DNA of 8,159 nt from Candidatus Methanophagales archaeon (GTDB lineage Archaea; Halobacteriota; Syntropharchaeia; Alkanophagales; Methanospirareceae): NCBI GenBank assembly GCA_030668065.1, contig DAOUUS010000059.1, positions 1-8,159 on the forward strand, read 5' to 3'. A model generated the notes under the pieces. That model was not told where the DNA came from and searched no databases. It saw only the letters and a program-made list of their open reading frames with translations. A program made the translations under genes and the position numbers. This document shows, piece after piece, positions 1-6,059 of this stretch. Numbering within the stretch: position 1 is the stretch's first letter; every line of letters begins with the position of its first letter.

Positions 1-159
1 GCCAAAACGAAAGCAGTTGTATAACGCAATAAGGCACCCCACGGCAATCATGAGTCCCCAGAGCCTGTTTGTTACACTTCTTGTCTTTAGGTCCGAGTAG
101 CATGCGTAGATTAGTATAAGCGTACAAAAAGCCACGCTAAAGAAATCTGTACCAATCAT
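1..159 (-). CDS. Prepilin/preflagellin (A24) peptidase, N-terminal part, cut by window edge
   Basis: Only the first 53 codons are in the window, read on the minus strand from ATG at 159-157; the gene continues beyond base 1. The product starts with a hydrophobic membrane segment (residues about 6-20) followed by YACYSDLKTRSVTNRLW at about 18-34. This matches the first catalytic-aspartate region of A24 aspartic membrane peptidases (FlaK/PibD/TadV type), where Asp23 would be the catalytic residue and the R...N..W pattern is typical. A second hydrophobic stretch begins at about residue 35. Family members cut the leader of type IV pilins and archaellins at the inner face of the membrane. The start codon overlaps the stop of the upstream ATPase gene as ATGA, so the two genes were probably translationally coupled in one operon. 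The second catalytic Asp (GxGD) lies outside the window, so the family call rests on the N-terminal motif alone. Confidence 0.72.
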   Translation of the reverse strand, partial: MIGTDFFSVAFCTLILIYACYSDLKTRSVTNRLWGLMIAVGCLIALYNCFRFG

Positions 160-1444
160 ACAATCGGAGTCAGCTTTATTTTGGGGATGTTCTCTGACAT
201 ATCCAACTCCATGGCATGGATTTCCGTTCGGGGGAACTCGCCATATATGCAGGGTACACCGGAGATGAATTTTGTCTTTATATGTGTTGAAGCAAAAGAT
301 TCCAGCTCGTCACAACCCTTTTTCCCTCCAAAACACATTACCTTGCACTCCTGTTCCTTAAATAAAGTCATTATTTCTCTAACCGCCGTGTCAACGTCTT
401 CTATCTCTTCTAAGTTGATTAAGACGATAGTACTTTCAGCCTTTATCCTAGCCCTGATGTCCTTTATCTCTTCTACCTGCTCGATATTACTTCTGTGTTC
501 CTGCTTCACAAAGGCGGAAATTCTAGTTATGTAATCGGGGTGCATAGTGGATGCGAAAATTAGCATCCTACCAAGGTTTAGGGCATTAATCGAAAGAGCA
601 TGTGCTAAGAGGTCATAAGTAATATAATCCCCTTCAAAAAGATTGAAACCGCCATAACCGTTTGTGACTCGGTCCAGGTCTTTTACCCCTGTTGAAAATC
701 TCGTAGCGCTGAGGTCTGGTATGGGGTCAGGAATGGTAGGATTCTCTATTGCCATCTCAACACCTTTGAACTCATCAAAACATTTAAAAACGCCTTTATT
801 AAGGGAGAAGAGGCGAACAGGATTTGTTATCTGGCATCCTCGTAGCTTTTACATAAACATCCTTCGCAAGCGGCGCTCTTCAAACAGGTCGCTTTCTAAT
901 ACTACTACACCGTCAACGAGATAGTCGAGAGCGGTTTGCCCCGTGTATTCAACGAGTAAAATGATTTTCGTTTTTGTCCGCCTTGAGACATCGCACAGGT
1001 TATGTTCTAATTCCTCTTTATCCCTTTGCTCGTAATGCCCGGTATAAAAAGCGACTGCTTCCCAGGAATCAATGATAATGATTGGATGTTCCATCTTTTC
1101 TGTCCTTGTATAAACCGCTTTCATGAACTCAGGGACATTAGAATACTTGAGTGCCTTAGCGAGACCTCTTTTGCTACCGAGGTCTGTCCACTTTCTGACT
1201 TTGTAGCATCTATGATGTTATCCGGAGCTATCTTTTCCTTTATCCAGGGATGCTGCATATATAGCGTATCCGAATCAACCCGTGTGGAGAGATACGCGCC
1301 GTTTCCCTTCAGCGTGCTTAGCAAAGTAAGCGCAAATACTGTTTTCCCTGATCCCGGTGCCCCCTTTATCAAAAGCGTTTTCCCGTAATCTTCATTGAAA
1401 AAACATTTTATCTCTGCCGGAATCCATGAATGATCCTCTATCAT
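156..1444 (-). pseudogene. GvpD/KaiC-like RecA-superfamily ATPase, broken by a frameshift and an in-frame stop
   Basis: Three minus-strand pieces (1444-1121, 1124-849 and 755-156) read as one protein of about 430 residues. The N-terminal piece has a clean Walker A, GAPGSGKT, at residues 28-35. Near 1200 the frame is lost (net loss of one base or gain of two). The other frame then continues without a stop through GLAKALKYSNVPEFMKAVY and a Walker-B-like strand, HPIIIIDSWEAV. At 849-851 a TAA interrupts RRLRRMFM-stop-KLRG. Past it the same frame stays open (KLRGCQI, then FSLNKGVFKCFDEF) and runs into the C-terminal piece. That piece looks like a second, degenerate KaiC-type domain (FSTGVKDLD, no usable P-loop). 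This two-domain plan with the KLRG segment resembles archaeal GvpD-like/KaiC-family regulators. It ends overlapping the prepilin peptidase start. Two separate lesions favour a real pseudogene, although sequencing or assembly error cannot be excluded. The original function is unknown; possibly regulation of surface structures, judged only by the neighbour. Confidence 0.8.
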
Positions 1445-1461
1445 TTGTAGTGTGAATATCC

Positions 1462-1482
1462 TTTATAGCATTTATTTATTTG
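1462..1482 (-). promoter_or_regulatory. Probable TATA region of the broken ATPase gene
   Basis: On the minus strand an A/T-rich stretch (AAATAAATAAA, then CTATAAA) lies about 18-38 bases upstream of the ATG at 1444. The more distal part is at the right distance for a TATA box with a very short leader. No good Shine-Dalgarno sequence precedes the ATG, which fits leaderless or near-leaderless translation. The exact box is uncertain. Confidence 0.35.
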
Positions 1483-1494
1483 CCGTCTTTAATC

Positions 1495-1522
1495 TTACAC
1501 AATCACCTATACATTTGTGTAA
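1495..1522. promoter_or_regulatory. Perfect inverted repeat, candidate operator in divergent promoter region
   Basis: TTACACAA (1495-1502) and TTGTGTAA (1515-1522) are exact reverse complements separated by 12 bases. The 28-base element ends three bases before the TTTTATAAT box of the ribosomal operon, where a bound dimeric regulator would affect TFB/TBP recruitment. It also lies upstream of the divergent ATPase promoter. The symmetry is seen directly; the regulatory role is inferred from position. Confidence 0.42.
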
Positions 1523-1525
1523 TCC

Positions 1526-1534
1526 TTTTATAAT
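1526..1534 (+). promoter_or_regulatory. TATA box of the eL18-uL13-uS9-rpoN-tRNA-rpoK operon
   Basis: TTTTATAAT lies 31-39 bases before the eL18 ATG. With the usual archaeal distance of about 25 bases from TATA centre to start site, transcription would begin near 1555, giving a leader of about 10 bases. The bases before the ATG (AAAGGCGAAGAG) contain only a weak ribosome-binding sequence. Confidence 0.5.
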
Positions 1535-1564
1535 TCAAAGATCTAAAAATTCAAAGGCGAAGAG

Positions 1565-1936
1565 ATGCAAAGAAATAAAAAGACGGACCCAAGGATTGAT
1601 GGGTTAGTAGATGAGCTGAAAAAAATTGCGAGAGAGAAAGAGGGTCCTATTTGGCGCGACATAGCGAAGCGCTTAGAGAAGCCCCGGGGGACTTATGCCG
1701 AGGTAAACCTGAGTAAGATAAATAGGTATTCAAAAGTGAATGATCAGATAGTGGTACCAGGGAAGGTACTAAGCGCGGGTGTGCTTGATAAGCCGGTCAC
1801 GGTTGCAGCATTGAGCTTCAGCAAAAAGGCACTGGAAAAGATCAGTGCGGTCGAAGGGGGGGCAGGAAAGTGCATGGGTATCGAGGAATTGGCGAGAAAT
1901 AACCCAAAAGGGTCGGGTGTGAAGATAATCATCTGA
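1565..1936 (+). CDS. rpl18e: 50S ribosomal protein eL18 (L18e)
   Basis: This is a 123-residue protein, the normal size for archaeal eL18, a component of the large ribosomal subunit. Recognisable family features are the N-terminal KTDPRIDGLVDELKKIA, the RLEKPRGTYAEVNLSKI segment at about 37-53, VVPGKVLSAGVLDKPVTVAA at about 63-82, and a C-terminal NNPKGSGVKII. The ATG at 1565 is chosen because it gives the standard N-terminus and follows directly on the TATA box at 1526-1534. It is the first gene of the cluster and is followed after 61 bases by uL13, as in most archaea. Nothing is missing or unusual in the sequence. Confidence 0.97.
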   Translation: MQRNKKTDPRIDGLVDELKKIAREKEGPIWRDIAKRLEKPRGTYAEVNLSKINRYSKVNDQIVVPGKVLSAGVLDKPVTVAALSFSKKALEKISAVEGGAGKCMGIEELARNNPKGSGVKIII

Positions 1937-1957
1937 GCATTAAAAATCAAAAATAAA

Positions 1958-1968
1958 GCTTTTTAAAA
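1958..1968 (+). promoter_or_regulatory. Possible internal TATA box before uL13
   Basis: The 61-base gap between eL18 and uL13 contains GCTTTTTAAAA in a very A/T-rich stretch. A start site about 25 bases downstream would fall near 1988-1990. That is after the upstream GTG/ATG candidates (1983 and 1986) and just before ATG 1998, supporting both an internal promoter and the later uL13 start. This is inference from spacing only. Confidence 0.28.
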
Positions 1969-1997
1969 GTTTTATCAAAAAAGTGATGAGTGAAGAG

Positions 1998-2426
1998 ATG
2001 GAGATAATAGATGGGGAAGGACTTATCCTAGGGAGATTAGCGAGCGAAGTAGCGAGTGAGTTGCTAAAAGTGCGTGGGAAGAGAATAACTATCGTTAATG
2101 CCGAGCGCGTGTTAATAAGTGGATCCAAGGTGTCGATACTTAAGGACTACAAAAGAAGAAAGGATCAAGGCTCGAGAGAGCAAGGCCCCTACTTCCCAAA
2201 GATGCCTGATAGAATACTGAAGCGGACTATAAGGGGGATGCTACCGTATAAGAGAGAGCGGGGTAGAGATGCTTTTTCGAGATTGCGCGTGTATCTTGGC
2301 ATACCGCGGGAATATGCGGGGCAAGAGCGGAAGCGCGTAGAAAGTGCAGATGCAGAAAGGTTATCAATTGCGAAATATGTGACTTTAGGAGAGGTGAGTG
2401 AGAAGTTAGGATGGGCACCAAAGTAA
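1998..2426 (+). CDS. rpl13: 50S ribosomal protein uL13 (L13)
   Basis: This large-subunit protein has 142 residues from ATG 1998. It opens with the archaeal uL13 signature IIDGEGLILGRLASEVA, has IVNAERVLISG at about 32-42, the basic PDRILKRTIRGMLPYKRERG segment near the middle, and a C-terminal YVTLGEVSEKLGW. The frame is also open to ATG 1986 and GTG 1983, which would add 4-5 residues (MSEE). ATG 1998 is preferred because family members usually begin one to three residues before the IID/VID strand, and because GTGAT at 1983-1987 could act as its ribosome-binding site. The 3' end overlaps the uS9 start by 16 bases, so the two are translated from one message and probably coupled. Confidence 0.96.
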   Translation: MEIIDGEGLILGRLASEVASELLKVRGKRITIVNAERVLISGSKVSILKDYKRRKDQGSREQGPYFPKMPDRILKRTIRGMLPYKRERGRDAFSRLRVYLGIPREYAGQERKRVESADAERLSIAKYVTLGEVSEKLGWAPK

Positions 2427-2848
2427 AGGTAAAGAAGGTAATAAACCAAGTAGGGAAACGGAAGACGGCAATTGCGCGAGTAACAGTAAAAGAAGGTAAG
2501 GGCACTGTGAGAATAAATAAGAAGCCTTTGGAACTACTGGAACCAGAAGTGGTGAGGACAAAGATTTCTGAGCCGCTGTTTATTGCTTCGGAGCATCCTG
2601 ATGTTGCTGGAGATATTGGCAGTATCGAAATGGATGTAGAAGTGAGGGGTGGTGGTTTTATGGGTCAGGCAGAGGCCGCCCGAACTGCTATTGCTCGTGG
2701 ATTAGTGGACTGGACTGGGAACGAAGGACTAAAGGATATATATCTTGAATACGATAGAAGCTTATTGGTCAGCGATGTAAGACAGAAGGAGCCAAAGAAG
2801 TTTGGTGCGAAAGGTGCAAGAGCACACAGGCAAAAGTCTTATAGGTGA
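2411..2848 (+). CDS. rps9: 30S ribosomal protein uS9 (S9)
   Basis: This small-subunit protein of 145 residues begins inside the end of uL13 (16-base overlap). Family marks are QVGKRKTAIARVTVKEGKG near the N-terminus, the central VEVRGGGFMGQAEAARTAIARGL, the segment YDRSLLVSDVRQKEPKKFGA, and the invariant C-terminus KSYR, whose tail reaches into the decoding centre and contacts P-site tRNA in known ribosomes. A purine-rich stretch GGAGAGGTGAG lies at about 2389-2399, somewhat far from the ATG at 2411. The start is nevertheless secure because the conserved domain begins within a dozen residues. The uL13-uS9 pairing is conserved across archaea and bacteria. Confidence 0.97.
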   Translation: MGTKVKVKKVINQVGKRKTAIARVTVKEGKGTVRINKKPLELLEPEVVRTKISEPLFIASEHPDVAGDIGSIEMDVEVRGGGFMGQAEAARTAIARGLVDWTGNEGLKDIYLEYDRSLLVSDVRQKEPKKFGAKGARAHRQKSYR

Positions 2849-2872
2849 AGTATGCGAGGTAATTGTTGAACT

Positions 2873-3058
2873 ATGATTCCAGTTAGGTGCTTCACGTGTG
2901 GAAAGCCAATATCAGAAGTGTGGGAAGATTATAAAGAGCGGATAAAACATGAAGATCCTGGTAAGGTACTGGATGATTTGGGAGTAATGAGATATTGCTG
3001 TCGGCGGATGCTATTATCGCATGTAGAGCTAATAGATGAGCTGGCGCCGTATGGCTGA
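2873..3058 (+). CDS. rpoN: DNA-directed RNA polymerase subunit N (Rpo10)
   Basis: A 61-residue protein, normal for archaeal RpoN/Rpo10, the homologue of eukaryotic RPB10. It begins MIPVRCFTCGKPI and carries the zinc-binding set Cys6, Cys9, Cys42 and Cys43 (CxxC, then YCCRRM), the atypical CC zinc bundle that defines the family. Rpo10 sits in the Rpo3/Rpo11/Rpo12 assembly platform of the polymerase. ATG 2873 follows uS9 by 24 bases. A GAGGT at 2856-2860 may be its ribosome-binding site. An in-frame upstream ATG at 2852 is excluded because it runs into TGA after five codons. This is not the bacterial sigma-54 gene of the same symbol. Confidence 0.96.
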   Translation: MIPVRCFTCGKPISEVWEDYKERIKHEDPGKVLDDLGVMRYCCRRMLLSHVELIDELAPYG

Positions 3059-3071
3059 TGGAAACGAGAGG

Positions 3072-3146
3072 GGGGTTGTAGGGTAGCTTGGACTATCCTT
3101 CGGCGTTCGGGACGCCGCGACCTGAGTTCAAATCTCAGCAACCCCA
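3072..3146 (+). tRNA. tRNA-Pro (anticodon CGG), inside the operon
   Basis: A complete cloverleaf can be folded by hand. The acceptor stem is GGGGTTG (3072-3078) with CAACCCC (3139-3145) and discriminator A3146. T8 and A9 follow, then a D-arm with A14, G15, GG at 3090-3091 and A21. The anticodon stem is CGGCG (3101-3105) with CGCCG (3113-3117) and loop TTCGGGA, which places CGG at 3108-3110. The variable loop has four bases. The T-arm CTGAG/CTCAG has loop TTCAAAT. G37 after the anticodon is typical of tRNA-Pro. CCA is not encoded and there is no intron. The gene lies 13 bases after rpoN and 32 before the chosen rpoK start, so it is most likely co-transcribed and cut out by RNase P and tRNase Z. 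Confidence 0.95.
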
Positions 3147-3178
3147 TCTTACTGTAGAAGGGCTAAAGGTTGGTTTGT

Positions 3179-3361
3179 TTGGAAGAAGAAAGAAAGAAAT
3201 ATACGAAATACGAAACAGCACGTATTATAGGTGCAAGGGCACTGCAAATAGCCGCCGGTGCACCCGTGCTCATAGAAACGGATGAAATAGACTCCATAGA
3301 GATAGCTATGCTGGAATTCGATAAAGGCGTTATCCCGATAACGGTGAAGAGAGAAGGCTAG
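3179..3361 (+). CDS. rpoK: DNA-directed RNA polymerase subunit K (Rpo6)
   Basis: A short polymerase subunit, homologous to RPB6 and bacterial omega, that clamps the largest subunit during assembly. The core TKYETARIIGARALQIAAGA is the family signature, followed by PVLIETDEIDSIEIA and the C-terminal LEFDKGVIPITVKR. No ATG or GTG is available: the frame closes upstream at TAA 3164-3166, leaving TTG 3170 and TTG 3179. TTG 3179 (60 residues) is preferred because AAAGGT at 3165-3170 lies eight bases before it, while it abuts TTG 3170 and cannot serve that codon. Starting at 3170 would add three residues (MVC, with the next codon then read as Leu). The gene is last in the operon and converges on metG with a 27-base gap. 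Confidence 0.93.
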   Translation: MEEERKKYTKYETARIIGARALQIAAGAPVLIETDEIDSIEIAMLEFDKGVIPITVKREG

Positions 3362-3388
3362 GCGAAAGACTACAACGGGTGATTAAAA

Positions 3389-5005
3389 TTACGTTTCTAT
3401 CCTCTTGAATAACATCTTCGGTTTCCCCAACGCTTGCCCGCTCTCTATTGGCACCATTAACTCATCTAGCTTTACAGAATGTACATCACTTTCCATACCT
3501 ATTTGATGCCACATTTCCTCCATCTTTTCCGGCATCACGGGCTCTAGCAATATACACACCGCTTTTAATAGCTGTAATGCGTTTTTGATTACGAGTCCTG
3601 CCCTCGCCCTACCTTCTTCACCTTGTTTTATCAAATGCCAGGGCTCCTCACGATGGAAAAAACGGTTTCCAAAGTCCGCAAGCGCCATCACCGCATCAAC
3701 GAGCTTCTTGAATTCGTACTCTTCCACCGCGTTTACCACTTCCGCTCGTCTCGTCTCTATCGTGGCAAATACCTCTTTTTCTATGTCGCCTTCGGGTACC
3801 ACGGCGTAATTTTTACGAGCAAAGGTAAGAACACGATGAACGAGATTTCCGAGAACGCCAACTAACTCATTGTTCACACGCATAGAATAGGAGTCCCAGG
3901 AGAAATCCAACTCCTTCGTGTGACTCGATTGCGCCACCAAATAATACCTTAACGTATCAGGATGAAAACGTTCTAAAAACTCTGTTGTCCATATCACGTT
4001 TCCCCGGCTCTTCGAGAATTTCTCACCATTTATTTTTACCATACCCGAGGCAACGACCGCATCAGGCAGCGAATACTCTGCCCCTTTAAGCATCGCCGGC
4101 CAGAATATGCAGTGATGATAAATAATGTCGGTGCCAATGAAATGAACAATAGCAGCTTCGTCATCCTTCCAATATTTTTTCCAGTCCCCATTTCCCTTTA
4201 GTAACTCTTCGGTAAACGATATATACCCAATAGGGGCATCTACCCAGACGTAAACAACCAGATCTTCACTACCCGGGAATTTAACGCCCCATTCTAAATT
4301 CCGCGTTATGCACCAATCCAGCAGTTCTTTCTTTACCCATTCCCGTGCATAGTTCCGGGCATTCAGCGTACCACCCAGTTTATCCAGATATGAAGACAAG
4401 AACTCGGCAAATGTGGAAAGTGCAAAGAAGAACTGCTCCTGTTCCTTAAATACCGCATCGTTTCCACAAATTTTACATTTCGGTTCTATTATCTCACTTG
4501 GTTCAAGATGCTTACCACAGCCCTGGTCACACTCATCTCCTCGAGCAATAGCGCCGCAGTGCAGGCATTTACCCTCCACGTACCGATCAGGTAGGAACCG
4601 CCCACAGGTATTGCAATACGCCTGTTTTACTACTTTCTTATAGACATAATCCTTCTCTATCAACTTATTTACTATTTTATCAGTTCTTACATGGTTACTT
4701 TCTGAATCGGTCTGCCCGTAATAGTCGAAATCAACTTTCAGCGTTTTGAACACCTGCTTGAAATGTTCGTGATACTTCTCGACCACTTTTTCAGGTGTGA
4801 TGCCTTGCGCTTCTGCACTCAGCACAATCGGCGTCCCATGCGTATCGGAACCACTAATAAAACGTACATTGTAGCCCATTTTTCGGAGCATCCGCACGTA
4901 GATGTCTGCTGGGACGTAAGTCCTGAGATGCCCTATGTGGCACTCACCATTAACATAAGGCAGTGCGGAGGTTACCAGAACTGGCTTATCAATTGGAATC
5001 TTCAT
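3389..5005 (-). CDS. metG: Methionyl-tRNA synthetase (class I), catalytic and anticodon-binding domains only
   Basis: Charges tRNA-Met with methionine in the cytoplasm. Of its 538 residues, the N-terminal Rossmann fold carries VTSALPYVNGECHIGHL with the HIGH motif at 23-26. The connective domain has two zinc knuckles (Cys131, 134, 147, 150 and Cys159, 163, 177, 180), as in four-cysteine-pair archaeal MetRS. The KMSKS loop appears as KFSKS at 329-333, a normal variant. The helical anticodon-binding domain follows (DFSWDSYSMRVNNELVG from about 367). The protein ends at LFKRIE, so the C-terminal Trbp111/EMAP-like tRNA-binding domain of longer MetRS is absent; in many archaea that domain is separate. 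ATG 5005 gives the standard N-terminus. No Shine-Dalgarno sequence is visible; a TATA box about 30 bases upstream suggests a very short leader. A decayed copy of its first 43 bases lies at 6056-6099. Confidence 0.97.
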   Translation of the reverse strand: MKIPIDKPVLVTSALPYVNGECHIGHLRTYVPADIYVRMLRKMGYNVRFISGSDTHGTPIVLSAEAQGITPEKVVEKYHEHFKQVFKTLKVDFDYYGQTDSESNHVRTDKIVNKLIEKDYVYKKVVKQAYCNTCGRFLPDRYVEGKCLHCGAIARGDECDQGCGKHLEPSEIIEPKCKICGNDAVFKEQEQFFFALSTFAEFLSSYLDKLGGTLNARNYAREWVKKELLDWCITRNLEWGVKFPGSEDLVVYVWVDAPIGYISFTEELLKGNGDWKKYWKDDEAAIVHFIGTDIIYHHCIFWPAMLKGAEYSLPDAVVASGMVKINGEKFSKSRGNVIWTTEFLERFHPDTLRYYLVAQSSHTKELDFSWDSYSMRVNNELVGVLGNLVHRVLTFARKNYAVVPEGDIEKEVFATIETRRAEVVNAVEEYEFKKLVDAVMALADFGNRFFHREEPWHLIKQGEEGRARAGLVIKNALQLLKAVCILLEPVMPEKMEEMWHQIGMESDVHSVKLDELMVPIESGQALGKPKMLFKRIET

Positions 5006-5207
5006 TTGTTAATAGCAATAGGGTCTTCGCTAATAATAAAGGTACTTGTACAGCAGCGGGTAAGATTCCACAAGATTAACACTAAAACTTTTTCGGAACA
5101 AGTTTTATCAAAAATCAAACTTTCGTTGGGAAAGAAAGGTGGTGTGGAAGTCTGTGCAATCTTGTGGTAGCTAAACATCCATGAAAAACTCCTAAGGCAA
5201 TTACGGT
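5006..5207. other. metG upstream intergenic stretch, no gene seen
   Basis: This 200-base stretch lies between the metG start and the terminator-like element. It contains the metG TATA region (5031-5042) and a 10-bp inverted repeat, CCACAAGATT (5068-5077) with AATCTTGTGG (5158-5167), which may be chance. Most of it is absent from the duplicate copy near 6100-6146, where only scattered words such as ATCAAAAAT remain. I see no convincing reading frame or RNA gene. Confidence 0.5.
5031..5042 (-). promoter_or_regulatory. Probable TATA box of metG
   Basis: Read on the minus strand this is CCTTTATTATTA, centred about 32 bases before the metG ATG. The predicted transcription start is near 5011, so the message would be nearly leaderless, which fits the lack of a Shine-Dalgarno sequence. 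The box is not kept in the duplicated fragment near 6100. Confidence 0.42.
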
Positions 5208-5303
5208 AAAAAAAAACATCGTACTTGTTTACCGCGGAGTCAGGATAGATATTTAATCTATCGACCTTACCTCTCTGCTTTCTGCAACATTGACGGTAAA
5301 CAA
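5208..5303 (-). terminator. Terminator-like structured element downstream of secreted gene A (copy 1)
   Basis: Arms CGGTAAACAA (5294-5303) and TTGTTTACCG (5225-5234) form a perfect 10-bp stem enclosing a second hairpin, GATAGAT (5244-5250) with ATCTATC (5256-5262). On the minus strand the outer stem is followed after eight bases by nine U residues (5216-5208), as expected for a 3' end of the secreted-gene transcript. It lies 66 bases after that gene's stop and upstream of metG. An element with the same design occurs in copy 2. Termination is inferred; a small RNA or regulated leader of metG is an alternative. Confidence 0.55.
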
Positions 5304-5368
5304 ATACAATACATTCACTCACGGTTAGAGAATCACTAATTGTCGCTGAGATCCTTTACCCTAGAGTT

Positions 5369-5914
5369 TTAGTTATTATTGTTCCAACCAAACGTATTAG
5401 GGATACTCCCAATCACGCTGTTCCCGTTATTGAAGCTCCAACCAAACGTATTAGGGATACTCCCAATCACACTGTTCTCGTTATTAAAGCTCCAACCAAA
5501 CGTATTAGGGATACTCCCAATCACATTGTTCTCGTTATTAATACGCCAACCAGGTATTGTAGGTCTTTCTGGTACCTGCCCTGTTGTACCGTCAGGCGGA
5601 AAAATGAGATAGCTCCGATTTTGGGTTTGCCGTCCATAAGTGGAATAATCCATATACTTCCGGACACCGTCCATCATACCATCGCCCTTATTAACCCCGT
5701 CCTGTGGCGTCTCTGCCTCAAATGTCGGGAACCTCCACGAGGGTTGTCCTGCTGACGTATCCGTATCTATATTTGCTACTCTCTCAGTAAGCTCTCCCGA
5801 TGGCCCCCGTACGTAATAGCCCTTTTGCCCGTTTGCAACTGCGGCACTAGCGAAAGCACTTAGGATAACTAATCCGGCCAGAGCCAATACCCCTAACTTT
5901 TTTGCTTTATTCAT
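5369..5914 (-). CDS. Secreted protein of unknown function A, with C-terminal 18-residue repeats
   Basis: I do not recognise a family. The 181-residue product starts with a clear Sec-type signal peptide (NKAKKLGVLALAGLVILSAF, probable cleavage after about residue 27, ASAAVA/NG), so the mature protein is exported or cell-surface. The mature part is polar, without a membrane anchor. It has a segment shared with protein B (YYVRG, GELTERVA, IDT, GMMD, YL.FPP) and then three near-identical 18-residue units, GWSFNNENSVIGSIPNTF, ending in GWNNNN. The Asn/Gly-rich repeats suggest a stacked or adhesive surface structure, which is speculation. A perfect GAGGAGGT ribosome-binding site (5921-5928) precedes ATG 5914, much stronger than those of the ribosomal genes here. 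It is a tandem paralogue of the gene at 6282-6761 (roughly 60% identical over the first 120 residues), formed by the local duplication. Confidence 0.82.
   Translation of the reverse strand: MNKAKKLGVLALAGLVILSAFASAAVANGQKGYYVRGPSGELTERVANIDTDTSAGQPSWRFPTFEAETPQDGVNKGDGMMDGVRKYMDYSTYGRQTQNRSYLIFPPDGTTGQVPERPTIPGWRINNENNVIGSIPNTFGWSFNNENSVIGSIPNTFGWSFNNGNSVIGSIPNTFGWNNNN
5384..5545 (-). repeat. Three tandem 54-bp coding repeats in secreted gene A
   Basis: Units occupy 5384-5437, 5438-5491 and 5492-5545, each exactly 18 codons, so the frame is kept. The first 33 bases on the plus strand are identical in all three units; units 1 and 2 differ at three positions, units 2 and 3 at a few near the end. 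A partial fourth unit (CCAACC at 5546) follows. Near-identity indicates recent or still-active repeat expansion. Protein B lacks this repeat. Confidence 0.95.
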
Positions 5915-5920
5915 GTTATT

Positions 5921-5928
5921 ACCTCCTC
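5921..5928 (-). promoter_or_regulatory. Strong Shine-Dalgarno site of secreted gene A
   Basis: Minus-strand GAGGAGGT ends six bases before ATG 5914, an excellent match to the 3' end of archaeal 16S rRNA. It fixes the start codon and suggests high translation. The same site is kept in gene B (6768-6775). Confidence 0.85.
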
Positions 5929-5962
5929 TGTTCTATTCTGCATTAATAAATAGTCATAACCC

Positions 5963-5970
5963 CTTATAAA
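5963..5970. promoter_or_regulatory. Near-symmetric TATA box, divergent promoter (copy 1)
   Basis: CTTATAAA reads as a TATA box on both strands. On the minus strand it predicts a start near 5940, keeping the GAGGAGGT site in a leader of about 25 bases for secreted gene A. On the plus strand it predicts a start near 5991, now feeding only the dead ribC fragment at 6007. The flank CGCTCCTATTCTATCATAAA is identical to copy 2 at the ribC promoter. Confidence 0.55.
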
Positions 5971-6006
5971 CTTTCCGCTCCTATTCTATCATAAAAAGGG
6001 TTTGAG

Positions 6007-6059
6007 ATGAAGAAAAGGGGTATTGCCGATACGAGATTTGCAATGTATGATATAGGTGC
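6007..6059 (+). pseudogene. Duplicated 5' fragment of ribC
   Basis: These 53 bases match the start of intact ribC (6851-6903) with seven substitutions. The encoded residues MKKRGIADTRFAMYDIGA correspond to MKKVGIADTTFARYDMGA. The homology stops at GTGC 6056-6059, where metG-derived sequence in reverse orientation begins. The promoter and the bases before the ATG are also duplicated. Four residues differ, as expected for sequence no longer selected as riboflavin synthase. Confidence 0.9.

Noticed and set aside
849..851. Readthrough or recoding of the stop codon in the ATPase gene
   Set aside because: The codon is TAA, not TAG, so pyrrolysine does not apply, no recoding structure is evident, and a separate frameshift near 1200 already breaks the gene.
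3100..3116. Reading the tRNA anticodon as TCG (Arg)
   Set aside because: That register needs a C-A mismatch in the anticodon stem; the register with CGGCG/CGCCG is fully paired, leaves one base at position 26 and gives CGG (Pro) with G37.
5068..5167. 10-bp inverted repeat CCACAAGATT/AATCTTGTGG flanking about 80 bases, possible small mobile element
   Set aside because: One such pair within 100 bases is expected by chance in a window of this size, no target-site duplication is seen, and the missing part of copy 2 does not match its borders.
5208..5303. Riboswitch or T-box-like leader controlling metG
   Set aside because: The metG TATA box at 5031-5042 lies downstream of the element, so the main metG message would not contain it, and the second copy is not attached to any functional metG.
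5002..5322. Minus-strand 106-residue open frame upstream of metG
   Set aside because: No recognisable domain, odd Cys/aromatic-rich composition, runs through the hairpin element and poly-U tract, and is not kept as a frame in the duplicate copy; treated as intergenic.
5384..5545. CRISPR array from the 54-bp repeats
   Set aside because: Repeats are directly adjacent with no spacers, are multiples of three and lie inside a coding frame with a signal peptide.
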